A DNA stretch of 64,000 nt from Panorpa germanica. Its lineage: Eukaryota > Arthropoda > Insecta > Mecoptera > Panorpidae. Of this stretch, positions 23,908-36,808 are shown piece after piece. How positions within the stretch are numbered: the stretch's first letter is position 1; every line of letters starts with the position of its first letter. The stretch is from contig OY783217.1 of the NCBI GenBank assembly GCA_963678705.1, positions 8,680,001-8,744,000 of the forward strand. The letters are read 5' to 3'. Below the pieces are notes generated by a model, which saw only the letters and a list, made by a program, of their open reading frames with translations, was not told the origin of the DNA and did no database searches. The position numbers and the translations under genes are program-made.

Positions 23908-26060
23908 CGTGTGTTGTTGTATTGCTTGATAGAAGTCCACTGGTCTAGTTTTGACGTGGTACTGATGTATGGAGTGATTGCAAGAGACACGAACACTGAT
24001 TGCTAGGCTACAACAATATGAGTATATATATATATATGCGTTTTATTTATGTCTCTTTCGATTTTCAGATAATTAGCATGACTATGATTATACTATGATC
24101 TACGCCAGTCGAAGTATACCTTAACTGAACTTTATAAAACCAAACGCATAAACTAATAAGTTATCAGTTAGTGATAATGACGAGAGGTCTGAGATATGTG
24201 GTAACTTTTAAAATTAAAATTAAAGTTAGAAGCGAATGATAATTAACAGTAAGCTACAATGTTTTAGCATTCATTTATTTATTTATAATATTTGACTGGC
24301 TTTTTAGAACCACAGTCATTTTTTCACTTCTCATCACTTATTCTGCAAAATGTTATACACATCAATAAGTCCACTTTGCCACGTGTACGACGCCACGTGT
24401 GGGTAATATCAACTGATTTGCTAGACAAACCATTTAAATATCATTTATACTGAAAGCCTGAACATTTGTTAGCAGAGCCCATCCCTTTTTAACTCTTTCT
24501 GCAACTTTATGTAGTCCTGCAACCCAATATCACGTGGTCCCGGTCCGCTTCGCCCTTCCTACATCTACATATATCTTTCCAAACTTTGTTGTTTCTTCTC
24601 AAATACACCACCGCTCTCAGAGTCCTCTCACTTAAAATAAAATTCCTTGACTCGAAAAAACCGCTTTTAGAGACCTCTTCACATCCTCTATCTTTTATGA
24701 ACTAAAATTCACGGCGACACAACATAAGAAGGGTATGAAGGGAAAAGAGTGCATTTCAAAAATCCGCTTTTTGCAACACCCCTGGATCTTCTATGAACTA
24801 CAATTCTCAGCGACTCTATGAGCGTTATATGTAACGTTCAACTTTCTGTACAAGAAAAATGTAGTCAGTGGTAAATTAAAAGTAAAAAATATAATGTTAT
24901 AACATGTGACACTTTCCAACTTCTTCCTAGACCTTAATGACTTTTATTGTGACTTTAATGACTCTAATTTTTTTAGCAGCATCTAATTCGTCTTTCTTTA
25001 GTCCCTAGTCTAAATCTCGTGAACATTTTCCTTTCTTTACCTCCCTGTCTTGCGAGATTCATTTCGACCATAACTGATTATATTTGATATTGCATGCTCT
25101 TCATCCTACCTTGTTGTTGGACCTGAACTTCTCTCTCCTTATCAGATTCTATACGTCTCTTGTATTCAAAAGGTAATATATTTTATGTTAAATAAACCTT
25201 TAACAGATGTTACTATATTTAGTGTCATATAATTATTAGTCAATAGAAATATTCATTTTACTATTAGTCATATTATCAGATTAAAGCTTCCATAGATAGC
25301 GAAGAAAAACTTATAAGCTAAGCTTAATAAAACAAACATTTGCGAAAATAGCAATTAGTGGATGTATCAGTGAATGGTTATTTATATCTAACAGACATTT
25401 CATTGCAAATTACCACGCCGCTTTTTCGCGTTACGAGTTAAAAGCATAAACACTTAATCATTGTTGAAATACGATATCTCTTGCTGTTAAAACATGAGTT
25501 GGTATTATACTCGTATAATACCACCACTTGTTCATGTCAATTCATGATAAATCCTGTAATTGTTCTATTCATTTTCAGTAATAGCCACATTAGATTCATG
25601 ACGTATAAAGAGGGCAATTGTCAATTGTTCACACACTTAAAACTAATTACACGCATATTTATATTTAGAAGGACATTAAAAGTTAATGGCATTGAAATGA
25701 TTTAACAAAACACGCAACTGTTTAAAAGTCACGTGTTGACTAAATTGACTAAATATTTTTATTATGATGGAGCTTAATAAAAAGTAATAAATATTTACGT
25801 TTATCTGAAAAATAATACAAAAAATTATACAATCCTTTCTTCTTGCTTCTTCAACTTGCTTCTTCCAAAATTTGAAGAAAAGAAGAAGAATCTATCGAAG
25901 AAGATCTAGCACATTACTAATGAGCGAAAGTTAGGCTCATGAACTTACTTTCAAATTTACCAGTGTATAAAAAAATATATAACAGTGTTTCCTTAAAAGA
26001 TTGTATTCATAAATACCAACACAATTACAGTTATTATAAAGAATCAATATAGAAAATAAT
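23908..26060. other. Intergenic spacer between EcKL-7 and EcKL-6
   Basis: This is 2.15 kb with no supportable gene. A short (TA)n run lies at about 24018-24037. The middle (24300-25150) is less AT-rich than its surroundings and may be an old transposon, but I cannot identify it. The last 400 bp match the EcKL-6 3' flank. Confidence 0.4.
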
Positions 26061-27620
26061 TTACAAATAGCCCAAGTCCACCACATCTCTTAGAACATCA
26101 GCTACTCTAGTAGTATAAATTTTTGTAGTTTCCTCATTAAAATTTGTAACATTTTCAGCCAAGTCTTGCGTTCCTACCACATCTTCCTCTTTGGTAACAA
26201 TTATTGGAACTAATATAATCGCCATTCCGAGCCCAAATTTACCGAATTTCTTTAATTGATTTTGAAACTCCGAATAAGGAAACATTTTCTCAGGATCACC
26301 TCCAAGTTCTTTCAGGAAAGTGCTCAACGATTCGTAATAAATATTAAGAAGGGTTTTGTAATGTTGATCCCTGAATGATTTTACAGTGCAGCCAAATATG
26401 TAGTAGACGAGGTCCAGAATTGGGGAAGAGTAGCGGGCTATCTGCCAATCTAGTAGACACACTTCAGTTGGCACGCCGTTCTGTAATATGAAAACGCAAA
26501 ATATTGTTATTTCTTAAAACGAAGGTCAGCTATAGTGTATTGTCATAAGATCGGTTATTTAGAAATGTGAACATAAAATTAATACTATAATACTACCACG
26601 GTCCTAAAATAAATATATGAATGTTGCATTTTCACTTCTAAAAATAGGAAATCTTTTGATTTGTTATCTGTTTACTTCTGAAGTCAGTAGATAGTTATTT
26701 TTGTTAGAAATAAACTTGAAAAATCTTTTACTAATGAATAGGAAAAATTTATATAATATAATTTTTCTATGCAATCTTTATCAGTGAACAGCAGTGAACA
26801 AGTCTTAACTCACCTCGTATTTAAACATCATGTTGTTGGTCCAACAATCACCGTGTGTAACAATAGCGTAGGGCTCAGCTAAACTCCCTTTGACACAATT
26901 CTTAAGAGTTCTGTCATAATTCTTTTGAAATTCTTTCCACTTTTCCTGATAAATTCCTTCGAATTGCAATTTCTCAACCGCACTTTTTAAACCATTATCT
27001 AAAAATGATTGAAAGAAAGGTGTCGTATTTTCATTTAAGAAATTTTCACTCAACTCTTTAGAATATTTTTCTAACACTTCCGGTTGTTGCTCTTTTAATA
27101 GAAAACTGTAGGCGTGGAATTTTCCGAGAGCTTTAATTACTAACTGCGTATGACTGAGATCCAGTTGTTTCATTCTGTCAAAGAGAGTGTATCCTTTGCA
27201 CGTTAAGTCTTCTAATAATACAAATTCTTCAAAGCTATCGACACCCACTGCGAAGCACTCTGCATAAGATGTGAATCCCTGTTTGATATCTTTACCAGAT
27301 TCTAACGATTTCATTTTCTTTAATATTTCGTCATAGATTTTGCTCTCACGGTGAAAGACCTCGTTTGTGTTATCCTCCAAACGAAAACCTTCGACTTCGA
27401 TGGGTATTTTGCACACCATATTAAGGTCTAATTTTTCACCATTTTCTTTAGAACCACTAACTGATATTTTATACACAGTTGATGCATAATTATCACCCTT
27501 TTTTGACCCCAAAGATAATTTTATTTCGTATTTCACTAGTCCAGTTTCTTTAATCACTTCCTTTAACTTGTTCTTGATATTTTCATTGGGTAGTTCCAAT
27601 GTCTCTTGAGTTTCGGGCAT
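26061..27620 (-). CDS. EcKL-7, ecdysteroid-kinase-like protein, clade B
   Basis: Exon 1 is 26814-27620 (269 codons; GAG|GTGAGT) and exon 2 is 26061-26480 (140 codons), giving 408 aa. The protein starts MPETQETLELPNENI. It is very close to EcKL-6 across both exons, and the similarity continues into intron and 3' flank. The catalytic loop is HGDCWTNN: one Asn has become Thr, but catalytic D258 and N263 are kept. DWQIARYSSP (D280) is intact. The final block reads IYTTRVADV, where its sisters have IWTTRVADV. The 333-bp intron has no insertion and shows the empty-site state of the MITE found in the EcKL-8 intron. Confidence 0.9.
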
Positions 27621-28456
27621 CGTGTGTTACTAGGTTGCTTGATAGAAGTCCACTGGTCTAGTTTGCATGTGGTAGTGATGCATGCAGGTTTTACAAGAAC
27701 ACGAACACTGATCGCTAGACTACAATGATATGAGTATATATTCGATTATATATCCGTTTCTATTTATGTCTCTTTTGATTCTCGCCTAATAAGCATGACT
27801 ACAATTATACTACGATCTACGGCAGTCGAAGTGTTCCTTAACTTAACTTTATAAAACCAAGAGCATAACCTAATTAGTAATAAGTTAGCGTCTGAGAATA
27901 CGCAGCAGTCCAATAAAGATGTGTCAATCATGAAAGGTCTGAGTGATGTGTTAATTTTTAAAATTAAAATTAAAGTTAGGTGAGAATGATAGCTAACAGC
28001 AAGCTACTAGTTAATGTTAATTAATTTTATCATCTTTATTATTATACTTGTGATTCCTCAAGTAAGATCTTCACAAAGCCCAGTGCATTCCTGAACACGC
28101 AAGATCTCCTCATGTTGACTAAATATTTTTATTATAATGGAGCTCAATAAAAAATAATAAATATTTACATTTATCTAAAAAATAATACAAAATATTTTAC
28201 AATCCTTTCTTCTTGTTTCACACACATATAATGTGATGGAATTTCTTCCTTTTTTTGTCAAAAAATTCGTTTTTAAATTTGAAAAAAACATTACTAGTGA
28301 GCCAAAGTTAGATAGATGAACCTATTTTCAAACTATAGGAAAGACTTTTCAATTTAGCAGTGCATGAAGAAATATATAACAGTGTTTTATTAGAAGGTTT
28401 TATTCATAAATACCAACACAATTATAATTTTTATAAACAATGAATATAAAAGCAAT
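27621..28456. other. Intergenic spacer between EcKL-8 and EcKL-7
   Basis: This is about 840 bp. The first half resembles the upstream flank of EcKL-6 and should contain the promoter. The last 350 bp resemble the 3' flanks of EcKL-6 and EcKL-7. No other feature is seen. Confidence 0.45.
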
Positions 28457-30274
28457 TTACAAATAGCCTAAGTCAACCATGTCTCTCAAAACATCAGCTA
28501 CTCTGGTAGTCCAAATTTTTGTAGTATCCTCATTAAAATTTGTAACATTTTCGGCCAAATGCTGCGTATCTGTCACATCCTTCTCTTTAGTAGCCATTAT
28601 TGGAACTACAATAATGCCCATTCCCAGCCCAAATTTACCAAATTTCTTTAATTGATTTTGAAACTCCGAATAAGGAAACATTTTTTCAGGATCACCTCCT
28701 AGTTCTTTCAGGAAAGTGCTCAACGATTCGTAATAAATATTGAGAAGAGTTGCGTAATGTTGATCCCTGAATGATTTCTCAGTGCAGCCAAATATGTAGT
28801 AGACGAGGTCCAGAATTGGGGAAGAGTAGCGGGCTATTTGCCAATCCAGGAGACACACTTCCGTTGGCACGCCGTTCTGTAATACGGATTATCAAAATAT
28901 TATTACTCCCCAGCAAACATTTTGGAATCACTTTGCCATCATATTGAAGATGCATAGGATTTTTTTGTACAGTTTCTCACAATCGTTCATATTAATTGTC
29001 TATTTTATCACTTAAAAATTGCGAGACCACTCCACCTGTCGGAATACAAATGAAGATAAAGTTGATGCGAACTATAATTGAAGTGCAATAGTGATAGAAA
29101 CGTCACAAAACAGGACACTTCACCAAATTGTGTACTGGGGAAGGTCAGCTAAAATGTAATGTCATAAGATTTATAACTTATTCTACTACATAATGCAAAT
29201 ACTAATAATTAAAGAAATGAGAATATATGTATATATAATGAATACGATCAAATAACTATATGAATGTCGATTTTTTAGTTCTAAATGAATGAATCTTTTG
29301 ATTTGTTATCTGTGACATTTGAAATCAGTAAATAGTTATTTTTATTAGACTTGAACTTCACATAGTTGTAACTAACGCAAAATGCGTTTAAAATCGTTTA
29401 CTTTTGCAGCATTGAAACATGAATTTACATAATCTTTATCAGTAAACGTAACAATTGTCTTACTCACCTCGTATTTAAACATCATGTTGTTGTTCCAACA
29501 ATCACCGTGTGTAACAATAGCGTAGGGCTCAGCTAAACTCCCTTTGACACAATCCTTAATAATCTTGTCATAATTCTTGTGAAACTCTTCCCATTTTTCT
29601 TGATAAATTCCTTCGAATTGCAAATTGTCAACTGAACTTTTCAAAAAATTATCTAACAATGATTGGAAGAAAGGTATCGTTCCATCTTTTATGAAATTTT
29701 CACTCAACTCTTTAGAATACTTTTCTAAAACTTCAGGTTGTTGCTCCTTTAGTAAAAAACTGTAAGCGTGGAATTTTCCGAGAGCTTTCATGACCAACTG
29801 CGTGTGATTGAGATCCAGTTGTTTCATTCTGTCGAAGACAGCATATCCTTTGCACGTTAAGTCTTCCAGTAATATAAATTCTTCAAAGATTTCGGTACCT
29901 ACTGCTAAACACTCTGCATAAGATGTAAATCCGTATTTGATATCTTTACCAGATTCTAATGATTTCATTTTCTTTAATATTTCGTCATATATTTGGCTCT
30001 CGCGATCGAAAACCTCGTTTGTGTTATTCTCCAAACGAAAACCTCCGCTTTCAATGGGTATTTTGCAAAACATATTAAGGTCTAACTTTTCACCATTTTC
30101 TTTAGAACCACTGACTTCTATTTTATACACAGTTGACGCATAGTTATCACCCTTTTTCGTCCCCAAAGATAATTTTATTTCGTATTTCACTAGTCCTTTT
30201 TCTTTAATCACTTCTTTTAATTTTTTCTTGATATTTTCATTGGGTAGTTCCAATGTCTGGTGCGATTGAGCCAT
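28457..30274 (-). CDS. EcKL-8, ecdysteroid-kinase-like protein, clade B
   Basis: Exon 1 is 29468-30274 (269 codons; GAG|GTGAGT) and exon 2 is 28457-28876 (140 codons; TTACAG|AAC), giving 408 aa. It starts MAQSHQTLELPNENI. All motifs are standard: Lys71 in FCKIP, Glu92 in DRESQ, catalytic loop HGDCWNNN with D258, and DWQIARYSSP with D280. It is a close sister of EcKL-6 and EcKL-7. The intron (591 bp) has grown by insertion of a 234-bp MITE. A minus-strand AATAAA lies about 55 bp after the stop. It is probably active, with unknown substrate. Confidence 0.9.
28907..29140. mobile_element. MITE with CCCCAGTAAACA-type ends, copy 1 (EcKL-8 intron)
   Basis: The left end is CCCCAGCAAACATTTTGG and the right end, read inward, CCCCAGTACACAATTTGG. 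A related copy with the same internal order (CCACTCCACCTGTCGGAATA, then RATAGAAACGTCAC) lies at 43131-43366. Introns of EcKL-6, -7 and -10 lack it at the matching place, which shows it is an insertion. There is no coding capacity, and no target duplication is clear, so the superfamily is open. Confidence 0.65.
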
Positions 30275-30381
30275 CTTGTATTATCAGATTGCTTGGTAGA
30301 TCTACTCGTCTAGTTCGGATATGATACTGATGTATGAAGTGATAGCAAGAGACACGTATATAGATCACCAAAATGATATGA

Positions 30382-30382
<1 letters not shown>

Positions 30383-30455
<73 letters not shown>
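30383..30455. repeat. (TA)n microsatellite
   Basis: This is about 36 uninterrupted TA units upstream of EcKL-8, probably length-polymorphic. Confidence 0.95.
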
Positions 30456-30459
<4 letters not shown>

Positions 30460-32150
30460 TTATTTATAACAACTGTTTTCTGTGGCACTGTAGCTGAGTA
30501 AACACATCGACACTTCTAAGGAACAGGGCACAGTTCTAAAACAATGGAGAACTGTTCCAGTCCTCTAGATGTGATAGATTACAGAGTTATAAAAATATTA
30601 TAATACAGAGTGTGTATGTTAGTTACTACTAACAGCTGAGTCGTACATTCCATAAAAGAATTTAATTTAATTAATTTACATTGTTAAGTTTTATAAAAAA
30701 ACCTTTGGTTTTCTATAAGCGACGTCGCGTAAGAGCTTAATCGAGCGCGAATTTATTATTTTATGTTTTATGTAATTTAATTACATATATTTTATTTTAT
30801 AAATCGCTATCGGGGTGTAGTGATTTATTTGTGAAGAAAATAAGCTGTTACAATATATATTAAAGTTTTAACGTACGAACTTATAAATACAACTTTTATC
30901 TTAGAACTATAACTTAACACTAACTAAAAATCTAACTTTAAACCAGTGTACAATGTACAATGGAAGAGGATAACAATATAACAAAAATTCCCTTCTCTTA
31001 GGCGGAGGAGGTTCAATATGACAATGAAATATTTAAATAATTGAATGTGATGTAAACAGTGTTAAATATTTAATGTTCAATTCAAACTATATAAAATGCG
31101 TAACAAAGGTTTTGCTTCTACCAACGCAATACTGAACATACGTCCCCCGTTGAGAGTATTAAACGATCAACTAAATAGGTAGGCGTGATATATAAGTCAT
31201 TCATTACATAGATTTGTTTTAAAGTCTATTAATTATTGTCCAAATTACTGTCTCATATTGACAGTTTACACATTTAAATTATAATAATGAGTCTTGCACT
31301 GAATCCGTAGTCATTGCATGTTAGGTAATGGAGCTAAGCTGCAAACATTGCGTGCATGTATCCGTTGGCCGATAAGGACATTGACGACACGGGTTACTTC
31401 GTCTTTGCCTGGATAGATCTTCACTACCTTTCCTAACGACCATTGTAACGGTGTTAAGTTATACTTCTAAGATAAGAGTTGTAATGGGTTTGTGCCCTAT
31501 GTCTTAATTTCTATAAAAGTGTACTATATTTTGATAAAGTAGGTTACTAGAACCTCAAATTTTCAATTATTTTTTAATAACTCCTTATATGTTAGGAGAT
31601 ATTAACAATTAAAAAAGTCATTTTGTATTTTTAATTATTAAAGGGATTTAACGTTGTACACATTCTAAGTACATGTGACATCATAATCCTTGTGTAAGGT
31701 TATCAACCTTACAGCTCATAAATCTCTGCTATATATATTTATATATCAAATATTATTTACAGCTATTTTCAAGGAACAATCAAATTTCAATATTATGTCT
31801 GCCGTAACAGGGTTAAATAAAATAAAAACTTATTATTCTTTGATTTGACTTGATTATTTGACTACCAACAGCTACAGAACATTACTACAGGACTGACCCA
31901 CTCAACAAATAACTGACGTTAAAATGCATTTCACGTCATACAAATATGGTCGACCATTTCTAGCGGTAAACATTATCTAAATTATGTCTTTCATGTATTA
32001 ATTACTTTATATACATTAAATATAATCTTATTTTATAATAGAAAGTTTATTTTTCTTTTTATTTATAATTTAATCATATTTATGTATTATATAATACACA
32101 TGATACAATTTATTGACATATTGAAAACATAAAACAGTGAAATAATATTA
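30456..32150. other. Intergenic spacer between EcKL-9 and EcKL-8 with retroelement debris
   Basis: Apart from the BEL/Pao coding relic at 31311-31460, this 1.7-kb spacer holds no gene. On the minus strand a purine run (AACGGGGGAC) near 31145 is followed at 31138 by TGTTCAGTATTGCG. This could be the polypurine tract and LTR start of the same relic, with the LTR running left towards about 30700. Its far end is not resolved. Confidence 0.4.
31311..31460 (-). pseudogene. BEL/Pao retrotransposon Pol C-terminal relic
   Basis: The minus strand encodes about 50 codons ending at a TGA at 31311. The pattern LQWSLGKVVKIYPG, then DEVTRVVNV and APLP, is the C-terminal domain (DUF5641) typical of BEL/Pao polyproteins. 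Stops lie just upstream in the frame. It is a dead 3' remnant of an LTR retrotransposon. Confidence 0.7.
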
Positions 32151-33947
32151 TTACAAATATTGCAAGTCGACCATGTCTCTTACAACATCAGCTACTCTGG
32201 TAGTCCAAATTATTGTAGTTTCTTCATCAATATTCGCAGTAGCATCAACAAGCTCCTTTGACGATACTACATGTTCTGCTTTGGTAACAATTACTGGTAC
32301 CGCCATAATTGCCATTGCAAGTCCATACTTACCAAACTTTCTTAATTGGTTTTGAAATTCAGAATAAGGAAACAGTTTTTCAGGATCACTTCCAAGTTCT
32401 TTCAGAAAACTACTGAACGATTCGTAATAAATGTTGAGAAGAGTTTTGTAATGTTGATCCCTGAACGATTTCTCAGTACAGCAAAAAATGTAGTAGACTA
32501 TGTCCAAAATCGGAGAAGCATAACGAGCTATTTGCCAATCCAATAGACAAACTTCTGTTGGTACTCCATTCTGAAATATAGAAAGAAATTGTTAATATTA
32601 ATCTAAAATGTTTTAATGTTATGTTATTAAAGACACTTCATGTCTTAAGCTTTGAAAATTCTACTTCTAATGCTTCGATAGGTCTTATCAATAACATAGC
32701 GTGCCTTAGACGGCCCCTGTATCAAAATTTGTTGCGAGGCCCAAATGATGGGTAAAGAGTTTTCACAAGGGAACAAAAACGCTCGCATTGAATTAAAATA
32801 TTAATATATTGATTATACGTTATTACTTACAATGAATACTCCTAGAAACTAAGCTAAGTACTGCCTAAGAGTTTAAGTGAGATTGTGGATAACATTTTAC
32901 GAATGTTTGCTTAAATACATTTGGAGCCCCTGTAACTCGGGGACCCCGTATCATTGATACGGCGGTAGCTATGCCACTGGGTCTTATTAAGAAGTTTTAT
33001 TATTCAGTTAATTTAAGAAACAGTCATTTTACTATCATATCAGTTAACGTAACAGATAACTTCTTTTATGTTAGATAAAGCTTATTTTATTCTGATATAT
33101 ACATACATAAAATAATACTATTAATAATAATATTACGTACCTCGTATTTAAACATCATATTAGTGGTCCAGCAATCTCCATGTGTGACAGCAGCGTAAGG
33201 TTCTGCCAAAGCTCCTTTTACACAATCCTTTATAATGCTGTCAAAGTTCAAATGAAATTGTTCCCATTTCTCTTGATAAGTGCCTTCAAAGTGCAATTTT
33301 TCGACCGAATTTTTTAAAGAATTCTCAAAAATTGTTTGAAAGAAAGGGTCAATATTTTCTTTTATAAGGACCTCATGCAACTCATTAGAAAATTTCTTTA
33401 ACACTTCCGGTTGCTGGTCTCTTAACAGAAAGCTGTAAGCGTGAAATTTTCCGAGAGCTTTCATGACCAACTGCGTGTGATTTAGATCCAGTTGCTTCAT
33501 TCGGTCAAACACAGCATACCCTTTGCACGTTAAATCTTCTAGTAAAACATGTTCTTCCAGAGCATTGAAACCCACTGCGAAACATTCTGCATAAGAAGTA
33601 AATCCATCTTTTATATTTTTACCAGATTCTAATGCTTTCATTGTCTTTAATACTTCGTCGTACATTTTGTTCTCGCGATCGAAAACCTCGTTTGTGTTAT
33701 TTTTCAAACGTAAACCTTCTACTTCCACCGGTATTTTACAAACCATATTAAGGTTTAATTTTTCACCATTTTCTTTAGAACCACTCACTGCTATTTTATA
33801 CACAGTTGATGCATAGTTATCACCTTTCTTAGAACCCGAAGTTATTTTTGTTTCGTACTTCACTAGTCCGTTTCTTTTAATCACTTCCTTCAACTTGTTT
33901 TTGATATTTTCATTGGGCAATTCCAATGTCTCTTGCGTTTCAGCCAT
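32151..33947 (-). CDS. EcKL-9, ecdysteroid-kinase-like protein, clade B
   Basis: Exon 1 is 33141-33947 (269 codons; donor GAG|GTACGT) and exon 2 is 32151-32570 (140 codons; TTTCAG|AAT), giving 408 aa. The catalytic loop is HGDCWTTN: catalytic D258 and N263 are kept, with both middle Asn changed to Thr. DWQIARYASP (D280) is intact. The sequence is more diverged than the EcKL-6/-7/-8 set (hinge LEDLTCKGYAVF, ILDIVYYIF in exon 2). The C-terminal half of its exon 1 resembles EcKL-12 (LKNSVEKL, IIKDCVKGALAEPYA). The intron hosts a small hAT-like MITE. Confidence 0.9.
32689..32979. mobile_element. Degraded hAT-like MITE in EcKL-9 intron
   Basis: The 8-bp direct repeat GGTCTTAT (32681-32688 and 32980-32987) flanks 291 bp. 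The right end, read inward, is CAGTGGCATAGCTACCG, clearly related to the ends of the 13349-13942 MITE. The left end CAATAACATAGCG is a decayed form. There is no coding sequence. Confidence 0.65.
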
Positions 33948-35188
33948 TTTGTATTATCAGATTGCTTGATAGATGTTCACTGGACTGGTACGAACGTGGT
34001 AGTGATCTATGAAGTGATTTGAGGAACACATGCGGATTCTGACCTTGCTTGTGATTATGGCCTCAATTTTATGTTGTAAATTTTAATCATATTATTTAAT
34101 TATCATCATTACATCAACACATTTTTGTGATAAATTTCTATCAATAATTCTTGAATGTTATCAAATAATTTTTAAAATTAAATTTGCTAAGCAATGATAA
34201 CGAAGCATATTTTTCAAGTCCCTTTCCAATTATTAATTGTCATTCATACTAATTGTTTTCTTTTAAGATCTAGTAATGTAAGAATGACTATTATTATTTG
34301 ATAGTTTAAATAATTCTTTAACTTTTAATGAAAACGAGTTTTTGATGATAGTATTAAAATTTATAATAAATTGCAGTGTAGTTTCAAGCTTGTTAATAGC
34401 TTATTCCAAAGTTTAATTTTTACCTCTCATTTAGAAATTGTTACGCAGCTTGCTAGCGTCCTACAAGTTAATTAGGGGTATATTTATATCTAGGATAATT
34501 TTTTTTAGTGAAAAGTGGTAGCGAAAGATTTTATTTTATATAGCTTTAATATATAGCGAAAAAACACTTATCTTACTAAAACAAATATATTAATTATGTT
34601 ATCTATTTTAATCAGATATCTCGTTATTAATTACCTTGCTGCTTACATTGGCGGTTTACATTTAAAAAGCTTTACTTAAACAACGTTGTACTTTGTTATC
34701 TTTTTTTGATAAATTATGCGTGTGCCATTATTATAAAATACTTTCACATCTCCATATCAATTCACGAAAAATCTTGTAATGATTCTATTCAATTCTTATT
34801 TCAATAATAGTCACATTAGATTCAAGACGAATAAACAGGGCAATTGTCAATTGTACACACTTAAAACTAATTACATGCATATTTATATTTTGAAGGACAT
34901 TAAAAATTACTATCATTGAAATGATTTAAGAAAACACACAACTGTTTAAAGACGCGCAGTACGTGCTTAAGTAGCTTAATGAATTCATGAATCTATTAGC
35001 TAATTTCATTTATTTAAGAAACTTTCTACTATTTCAATATACGATTAGAAGAAAAGTATTCGTATTTGAAATATTTCAGTTTATGAAGAAATAAAAAACA
35101 ATATTTCATTACAAAATAATAAAACTTGAAACAAATTTTATTCGTAGATAATTATTTACATATCATAAAAAATAGAAATAGTAACAAT
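33948..35188. other. Intergenic spacer between EcKL-10 and EcKL-9
   Basis: This is 1.24 kb of AT-rich DNA. Just upstream of EcKL-9 is the block CACTTCATAGATCACTACCACGT, shared in variant form with the EcKL-10 upstream region. The part near 34850-34950 resembles the EcKL-6/-7 3' flanks. No gene is seen. Confidence 0.4.
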
Positions 35189-36808
35189 TTACAAGTAACC
35201 TAAGTCAACCATGTCTCTCACAACATCAGCTACTCTAGTAGTCCAAATTTTTGTACTTTCTTCATTCATATTTCGTCCAACATTTTCGGCCAAATCCTGC
35301 GTTGCTACCACATCTTCTTCTTTGGTAACAATTATTGGAACTAACATAATCGCCATTCCGAGTCCAAATTTACCGAATTTCTTTAATTGATTTTGAAACT
35401 CTGAGTAAGGAAACATTCTCTCAGCATCACTTCCAAGTTCTTGCAGGAAAGTGCTCAACGATTCGTAATAAATATTGAGAAGTGTTGCGTAATGTTGATC
35501 TCTGAACGATTTATCAGTGCAGCAAAATATGTAGTAGAGAAGATCTAGAACTGGGGAGGAGTAGCGAGCTAATTGCCAATCCAGGAGACACACTTCTGTT
35601 GGTACGCCGTTCTGTAATACGGAAACGCAAAATGTTATCAGTTAATATAACCAAGATCCACTGAAGGTCAGCTAAAGTGTAATGTCACAAGGTTTGTTAC
35701 TTATTTCACTGCAAAAAGCAAAAACAATATTTAATGAAATGCGAACATATAAAATCGTTTGATTTTTTATCTGTAATTTCAGAAATCAGTAGATACTTAA
35801 TTTTGTTAAAATTAAACTTCAATTAGTATTGCAATTGAGCATCGAACTGACCAAAAAGAGAGAGAAAAAGTTTCGAAACAAAATATATCGTAATAAATGT
35901 CGATTTTAAAGAATACAAATTCTATTTGTATATATATAGATATTATTTTAAATATTGATGATTATATATATTATAATTTTTCTATGGAATTTCTTACTCA
36001 CCTCGTATTTAAACATCATGTTGTTGTTCCAACAATCACCGTGTGTAACAATAGCGTAGGGCTCAGCTAAACTCCCTTTAACACAATCCTTAACACTTCT
36101 GTCATAAATCTTTTGAAACTCTTCCCACTTTTCCTGGTAAATTCCTTCGAATTGCAATTTTTCAACCGCACTTTTTAAATAATTATCTAAAAATGATTGA
36201 AATAGAGGTGGCATATCTTCTTTTAAGAAATTTTCACTTAACTCTTTAGAATACTTTTCTAACACTTCTGGTTTTTGATCTTTTAAAAGAAAACTGTATG
36301 CATGGAATTTTCCGAGAGCTTTCATGACCAACTGCGTGTGATTAAGATCTAATTGTTTCATTCTGTCAAAGAGAGCATAGCCTTTGCATGTTAAGTCTTC
36401 TAGTAATATAAATTCTTGAAAGTTATCGACACCCACCGCAAAACATTCTGCATATGATGTAAATCCGTGTTTGATATTTTTACCAGATTCTAATAATTTC
36501 ATTGACTTTAATATTTCGCCATATACTTTGCTCTCGCTATGAAAAACTTCGTTTGTATTATCTTCCAAGCGAAAACCTTCGACTTCAATAGGCGTTTTGC
36601 AAATCATATTAAGGTCTAATTTTTCACCATTTTCTTTAGAACCGCTCACTGCAATTTTATACACAGTTGATGCATAATTATCACCCTTTTTCGATCCCGA
36701 GGATAATTTAATTTCGTATTTTACTAGTCCTTTTTCTCTAATCACTTCCTCCAATTTTTTCTTGATATTTTCGTTTGGCAGTTCTAATTTTGGTTCAGTT
36801 TCGGCCAT
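35189..36808 (-). CDS. EcKL-10, ecdysteroid-kinase-like protein, clade B
   Basis: Exon 1 is 36002-36808 (269 codons; GAG|GTGAGT) and exon 2 is 35189-35611 (141 codons; TTACAG|AAC), giving 409 aa. Counting along this protein, the glycine-rich loop SGSKKGDN is at 37-44, Lys is 71, the helix-C Glu 92, the hinge LEDL at 136-139 and LGKFHA at 165-170. The catalytic loop is at 256-263 (D258, N263) and DWQ starts at 280. Exon 1 groups with EcKL-6 to -8. The first two thirds of exon 2 (FLQELGSDAERMFPYSEF) instead match EcKL-12 almost exactly, while the last third matches EcKL-6/-7. That pattern suggests gene conversion. Confidence 0.9.

Noticed and set aside
23908..23940. Upstream Met as EcKL-6 start
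   Set aside because: It would add 11 residues absent from all sisters; the inner Met matches the family start.
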